NCBI GenBank assembly: GCA_009889515.1
Contig: WUQR01000139.1
Span: 744,001-808,000, forward strand
Origin: Nitrososphaerota archaeon
Lineage (GTDB): Archaea > Thermoproteota > Nitrososphaeria_A > Caldarchaeales > Calditenuaceae
Length of the DNA: 64,000 nt
Reading direction: 5' to 3'
Shown here in pieces: positions 60,357 through 64,000 of this stretch. The translations under genes and the position numbers were made by a program. The first letter of the stretch is position 1. The number at the start of each line of letters is the position of its first letter. The notes under the pieces are model-generated. The model saw nothing but the letters and a program-made list of their open reading frames with translations, had not been told where the DNA came from and ran no database searches.

Positions 60357-60938
60357 ATGTTTAAATCCCCAAAAATAGAGACGGCCGGTAGGGACTTGTT
60401 AAGGGGCGTTAGAGTTGCTATACTAGCGCTCTCACTATTAATGGCAGTATCAGCTGGAGCTTTAGTTTACGTTAATTCTTTTGCATTTCCTGAGGGGCCG
60501 GCTAGAGCCATATGTACGCCCACCAGAGTGGGAGGTTATCTTTTTGAGGCCTACGTAATCCCTGCCACACCTAGAGTCGGCGAGGAGTTCCAAATAACAG
60601 CCTCGATACAGGGGGCCTCACTCGGCTCGACCCCAATCAATTTCACGCTGATATTATTAAAGCCGGGGCGTCTCTCGATAGTTGGGGGCCCTGAGGCGAC
60701 CCACCTCGGCATCAAGACTTGGTCCTACAGAATTGATGAAGCCGGGGTCTATGACGTATATTTCATAATCTCGGGACCGGAGGGCTCTGGAAGAGTTGAA
60801 GGCAGCCTCCAAATAGTATCGGAGAACGAGGCTGAAACCTACTCACTCATCAGAATCCTATCCTACACTTCACTATGGATAGGCATCCCCACACTCATCG
60901 CCATAATCGTCTACTCAAAAATGAGAGGAGGTGAATAA
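60357..60938 (+). CDS. Membrane protein with external beta-domain, unknown function
   Basis: A 193-residue protein. Hydrophobic segments at about 17-42 and 168-186 flank a beta-rich domain (P-R-V-G-E-E-F-Q-I-T-A-S, W-S-Y-R-I-D-E-A-G-V-Y-D-V-Y-F) that resembles an immunoglobulin-like/cupredoxin-like fold; one cysteine (Cys52) and no obvious copper or heme motif. It is divergent from the Rieske gene and might be an accessory to that complex, by position only. ATG start; overlaps the next gene by 8 bases. Confidence 0.6.
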   Translation: MFKSPKIETAGRDLLRGVRVAILALSLLMAVSAGALVYVNSFAFPEGPARAICTPTRVGGYLFEAYVIPATPRVGEEFQITASIQGASLGSTPINFTLILLKPGRLSIVGGPEATHLGIKTWSYRIDEAGVYDVYFIISGPEGSGRVEGSLQIVSENEAETYSLIRILSYTSLWIGIPTLIAIIVYSKMRGGE

Positions 60939-61596
60939 CAGGATAATGGATACGCCGCATACTCCAAGCTTCTATAATGAAAAGGCATGGAAAGTAATCG
61001 CCGTCGTTATGTGTGGGGGCAGGGGAGCGAGAATGGGCGGGCGAGAAAAGCCCCTAGTCAAGGTCTTAGGAAAGCCACTCATCAGCTATACCCTAGGCGC
61101 CATACAGGGCTGCAGCGCCATAAAAAGCGTCGACTTCGTGACGAGCATACACACTCCCCAGACCACAAAATACCTCCAAGAGATGGGGTACGAGCCGTAT
61201 ATAGCCCAGGGCGCAGGCTTCCTAAACGACCTCTCAGAATACCTAACACCGCGGCAAAAAGCCACCTATCTGATAGTATCCTGCGACATCCCAACCCTGA
61301 AGCCACACCACATCCAAACTGCATTAGACATTTCGCAACAACATGAGGTTAAGTACATTGTCTATGTATTGCCCTATGACAGTGTTAAGGGTCTGTCTAG
61401 AGTCCCGACAATCATCCGACACGGTGGTGTGGAATATCAGCCAGCCGGCCTTAGGATCTTCAGGAAAGATAGCGAGGGTCCGCCAGACTTCTCAACCCCC
61501 AATTTAATATCACTGGAGTTTAGAGAGTTGGGAATAAATATAAACACGTTAGAAGACATCCATATCGCTGAGGACTTTCTAAAAAAAGATGGATAA
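60931..61596 (+). CDS. cobY: Nucleotidyltransferase, CobY-like (adenosylcobinamide-phosphate guanylyltransferase)
   Basis: A 221-residue nucleotidyltransferase. The sugar-nucleotide-type loop V-V-M-C-G-G-R-G-A-R-M-G-G-R-E-K-P-L and V-S-C-D-I-P near residue 115 fit the archaeal CobY group, which activates adenosylcobinamide phosphate with GTP in B12 synthesis. MobA or other MobA-like transferases are alternatives. A B12 role would fit the B12-dependent reductase at 33.7-36.4 kb. GTG start at 60931, or ATG at 60946. Confidence 0.68.
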   Translation: MNNRIMDTPHTPSFYNEKAWKVIAVVMCGGRGARMGGREKPLVKVLGKPLISYTLGAIQGCSAIKSVDFVTSIHTPQTTKYLQEMGYEPYIAQGAGFLNDLSEYLTPRQKATYLIVSCDIPTLKPHHIQTALDISQQHEVKYIVYVLPYDSVKGLSRVPTIIRHGGVEYQPAGLRIFRKDSEGPPDFSTPNLISLEFRELGININTLEDIHIAEDFLKKDG

Positions 61597-61641
61597 TTCG
61601 GCGAAGAGTTAAATCATCACTACAGGGCCCATCTAGGCGAC

Positions 61642-62274
61642 ATGGAACTTAGTACCGAGCAATTACTTAAGATGATCGAGGGTAGGAGTTCTTCAAAACT
61701 GTTAACCCCAGGGGAAGTGGAGTTCTCAAAGATAATTAGGGCGCTAGAGACCGCAATCTCGGCTCCGAGCGCGCACAACTCCCAGCCATGGCGTGTCGTG
61801 GTTATCGATGATAGAGTCGTTTTGGAGAGGCTGCTTGAAGAGATGGCTGCTGAGTGGAGGCGCGACCTGAAGGGGGACGGCCTCCCTGACTGGAAGGTGG
61901 AGATAATAATAGAGGAGTCGAAGAAGAGGACCTTGAGGGCCTCTGTGGTGATAGTTGTCTGCCTAACGATGGAAGAGATGGACAAGTACCCTGACGAGAG
62001 AAGGCAGAGGTGCGAATATGTAATGGCAGTCCAGTCCATAGGCGCCTTCATCGAGAACCTACTACTTGCACTCCACATCCAAGGCCTAGGCGCCTGCTGG
62101 CGCTGCGGCCCCCTCTTCGCACCAGAAGCCGTACGCAGGGTCCTAAAACTACCCCCACACCTAGAACCCCAAGCCCTAATCGAGATAGCACACCCAGGAG
62201 GCACACGCCCCAAAACCCGGAAACCAGTTAAGGAGATAGCTTACAGAAACATGTGGGGTGAGCCGATATCATAA
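61642..62274 (+). CDS. Nitroreductase-family FMN protein, probably F420 biosynthesis (FbiB C-terminal-like)
   Basis: A 210-residue nitroreductase-fold protein: A-P-S-A-H-N-S-Q-P-W-R-V-V-V, S-I-G-A-F-I-E-N-L-L-L-A-L-H-I-Q-G-L-G-A-C-W in two parts, and A-L-I-E-I-A-H-P-G. The A-P-S-A-H-N-x-Q-P-W pattern resembles the C-terminal domain of mycobacterial FbiB, which reduces dehydro-F420-0. The gene is joined to cofD by a 4-base overlap (ATAA). ATG start. Other nitroreductase roles cannot be excluded. Confidence 0.8.
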   Translation: MELSTEQLLKMIEGRSSSKLLTPGEVEFSKIIRALETAISAPSAHNSQPWRVVVIDDRVVLERLLEEMAAEWRRDLKGDGLPDWKVEIIIEESKKRTLRASVVIVVCLTMEEMDKYPDERRQRCEYVMAVQSIGAFIENLLLALHIQGLGACWRCGPLFAPEAVRRVLKLPPHLEPQALIEIAHPGGTRPKTRKPVKEIAYRNMWGEPIS

Positions 62275-63209
62275 CAATACTTTCTGGCGGTGTTGGCGGT
62301 GCGAGGTTCGCCGCCGGAGTCCTCGACGAGACACCGGAAAGCGAGGAGGTCGTAGTTATAGTCAATACTGCTGACGATGAGGAGTTCTACGGCCTCCATG
62401 TCTCCCCAGACATAGACACCGTCCTCTACACTCTGGCGGGGGTCGGGGACTGGGAGCGTGGATGGGGGATAAGAAACGATACTTTCAACTGCAACGAAAT
62501 GCTAGGAAAGCTCGGCATAGAAAACTGGTTCAAGATAGGCGACAAAGACCTAGCATTAAACCTGATAAGGACCAAGATGTTAAAAGAAGGTTTCACACTC
62601 TCGCAGGCAACTGAAAGGCTTAGAAAAGCCCTAGGGGTGAGGGCGAGAATATTGCCGATGACTAACGACCGTGTGAGGACCATGGTCGAGACTGAGCTAG
62701 GCGTGCTGCGATTCCAAGAATACTTCGTCAAACATGGATACAGTGTAGATGTGAGGCGTATATGGTTTGAGGGCATTGAGAAGGCTGAGCCCCTCCATGA
62801 GGCAATCCAAGCAGTCCTCGAGTCGGACATAATAGCTATCGCCCCCAGCAACCCGATCGTGAGTATAGGACCTATACTGGGCCTCAAAGGCTTCAGAGAC
62901 GCGCTAAAAAGAAGCCCGGCGAAGAAAATAGCAGTCAGCCCCATAATCGGCGGCAAGACAATAAAGGGCCCAGCCGATAAGATGCTCCAAATGATCGGAG
63001 TCGAGCCCACAGCATACGGTGTCTACTCACTCTACAGAGACATAATAGACGTAATGGTAATTGACGTAGAAGACGCTGAACTGGCAAGTAAAATCGAGGC
63101 GGAGGGTAGACAATGCCTAGTCCTAGACACACGCATGAATAGCCGCGGAGACGCGCGTAGACTCGCATCACAGATACTCAAGAGTATAGCAAAGCAGCGG
63201 ACTGCTTAG
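62271..63209 (+). CDS. cofD: 2-Phospho-L-lactate transferase (F420 biosynthesis), non-standard start
   Basis: A 312-residue protein if read from ATA at 62271: I-T-I-L-S-G-G-V-G-G-A-R-F-A-A-G, then I-V-N-T-A-D-D-E-E-F-Y-G-L, S-P-D-I-D-T-V-L-Y-T-L-A-G and A-P-S-N-P-I-V-S-I-G-P-I, all CofD hallmarks. The frame has no ATG, GTG or TTG between an in-frame stop (62259-62261) and ATG 62499, and starting at 62499 would delete the whole GTP/phosphate site. ATA 62271 overlaps the upstream TAA as ATAA, like an ATGA overlap with one changed base. ATC 62268 is the other candidate. Confidence 0.85.
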   Translation: MTILSGGVGGARFAAGVLDETPESEEVVVIVNTADDEEFYGLHVSPDIDTVLYTLAGVGDWERGWGIRNDTFNCNEMLGKLGIENWFKIGDKDLALNLIRTKMLKEGFTLSQATERLRKALGVRARILPMTNDRVRTMVETELGVLRFQEYFVKHGYSVDVRRIWFEGIEKAEPLHEAIQAVLESDIIAIAPSNPIVSIGPILGLKGFRDALKRSPAKKIAVSPIIGGKTIKGPADKMLQMIGVEPTAYGVYSLYRDIIDVMVIDVEDAELASKIEAEGRQCLVLDTRMNSRGDARRLASQILKSIAKQRTA

Positions 63210-63303
63210 AATAATGGAAATGGGCGGGTCAAAGAGCTCCTTTTCCCGTGGCAGAATTTCAATGGGGATGGGGTAAAATGTATAAAGAAGCGGGCTATGC
63301 CTG

Positions 63304-64000
63304 ATGCCTGAGGGATTGGCTACGAGGCTTAGCCCACCGTTAATAGATTTGCACGAGGACATCTCGCTATACTACTTTCTTGGAGGCTATGGGTTAAAAT
63401 TTAAGCCGGAGAGCTTCGACGTCGACTTAAAAGGAAGGCATGGCGACATCCCCAAGTTCAAGAGAGCCGATGTCAGGATCGTCTTCTCCTCCATAGCCCA
63501 CATCATCCCTACGCAGAATCCGTCCAGGCTTAGACAGCAGGTAACGGGTTATGGTGTAAAGGTCGGAGCGATGAGGATACGCTCACCCACGATGGTAACC
63601 CTAGAACATGTCAAGACGTACTATAATCTCCTGTCAGCACATAAAAACGATTTAGGGCTTTTAAGGACTTCCTCAGACCTCGGTGAAGCGCGGAGAGGTG
63701 GAAAGACGTGGTTCTTAATGGCTATAGAGGGTGCCGAGCCGCTTGAGGATGTTGAGGACATAGACCTGTTCTACATGCTAGGTATTAGGTCTCTCCAGCT
63801 CACCTGGAACTTCGACAACAAGTATGCCGCCTCATGCATGTCTAAGCGGGACTACGGCTTAACAGGCGACGGAGAAGACCTAGTTGAAAGGTGTAACGAG
63901 CTCGGCGTCATAATAGACTTGGCCCACGCAAGCAAGAAGAGCACCATCGAAGCGCTGAGCCTCTCCAAGCTGCCAGCAATTGTTAGTCACGCAAACGCTG
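63304..64000 (+). CDS. Membrane dipeptidase family (peptidase M19), 5' part, cut by window end
   Basis: A partial frame of 232 residues from ATG 63304 to the edge. Family features: I-D-L-H-E-D near residue 14 (H-x-D/E zinc ligand), A-I-E-G-A-E-P-L (zinc glutamate, usually E-G), G-I-R-S-L-Q-L-T-W-N, and I-I-D-L-A-H-A-S with S-H-A-N-A at the edge. In this family two zinc ions hydrolyse dipeptides or the enzyme processes related amides. The C-terminal part is missing. Confidence 0.85.
   Translation, partial: MPEGLATRLSPPLIDLHEDISLYYFLGGYGLKFKPESFDVDLKGRHGDIPKFKRADVRIVFSSIAHIIPTQNPSRLRQQVTGYGVKVGAMRIRSPTMVTLEHVKTYYNLLSAHKNDLGLLRTSSDLGEARRGGKTWFLMAIEGAEPLEDVEDIDLFYMLGIRSLQLTWNFDNKYAASCMSKRDYGLTGDGEDLVERCNELGVIIDLAHASKKSTIEALSLSKLPAIVSHANA

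Noticed and set aside
62499-63209. cofD called from the first ATG
   Set aside because: It would remove about 76 residues that carry the conserved glycine-rich phosphate site; the upstream reading is clearly coding.
1-64000. CRISPR arrays, insertion sequences and proviral genes
   Set aside because: No regularly spaced repeats, transposase, integrase or capsid-type frames were seen; all large genes are housekeeping or metabolic.

Overview
The window is a gene-dense stretch (about 94% coding) of an archaeal chromosome. Archaeal-type ribosomal proteins (L22, S3, L29, L10e, L7Ae, S28e, L24e), aRF1, RNase P protein Rpp29, two deoxyhypusine synthase homologues, isoprenoid ether-lipid enzymes, the archaeal pantoate kinase route to CoA, a BHB-type tRNA intron and many leaderless TATA promoters all point the same way. 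A Rieske/cytochrome b complex, succinate dehydrogenase subunits, a MenA-like prenyltransferase, a class II ribonucleotide reductase, F420 genes and a tRNA endonuclease subunit without its catalytic histidine suggest a thermophilic, respiring, deep-branching Thermoproteota/Thaumarchaeota relative (Aigarchaeota/Caldiarchaeum-like). That placement is inference from gene content, not from a tree. TTG and GTG starts are very common, and several gene pairs overlap by TTGA or GTGA.

Layout: 0-1.6 kb, a fragment of the S10 ribosomal cluster (L22-S3-L29-Rnp1, minus strand). 1.7-6.4 kb, an Er-VIT iron protein, an FAD reductase divergent from sdhC-sdhD-sdhB, moaC and a metallo-beta-lactamase protein. 6.4-9.9 kb, dcd, speD, a 536-base intergenic region with repeats and a candidate small RNA, a ribbon-helix-helix-like protein, an IMPase and a TrmB regulator. 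9.9-14.2 kb, DUF72, an HTH regulator, L10e, argF and aRF1. 14.3-20.9 kb, UMP kinase, a geranylgeranyl reductase, two convergent dys genes, intron-containing tRNA-Pro, a 57-residue zinc-ribbon gene, thrB, archease and a SPOUT methyltransferase. 20.9-30.1 kb, an MFS exporter, a flavin-barrel/UbiA fusion, etfBA, pheA, pheT and pheS. 30.2-41.7 kb, endA, DGGGP synthase, an HD hydrolase, an epimerase, nrdJ, tyrS, thiR, DUF2258, an M20 peptidase, L7Ae-S28e-L24e and ndk. 41.7-49.2 kb, carAB, a divergent ACT-domain regulator and an orphan molybdenum hydroxylase. 49.2-53.7 kb, a five-gene CoA operon (pantoate kinase, phosphopantothenate synthetase, panB, panE, thiL). 53.7-64 kb, leuS, an ArsB/NhaD permease, cytochrome b and Rieske, a CobY-like transferase, an F420 pair (nitroreductase and cofD) and a membrane dipeptidase cut by the window end.

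No CRISPR array, insertion sequence or provirus was seen, so this is a core-genome region. The items most worth a second look are: cofD with no standard start codon, apparently using ATA in an ATAA overlap; a split-barrel domain fused to a MenA-like prenyltransferase; palindromes at the promoters of the carAB/ACT-regulator pair, of nrdJ and of the ribbon-helix-helix-like gene; the endA subunit lacking its histidine; and the convergent pair of deoxyhypusine synthase paralogues.
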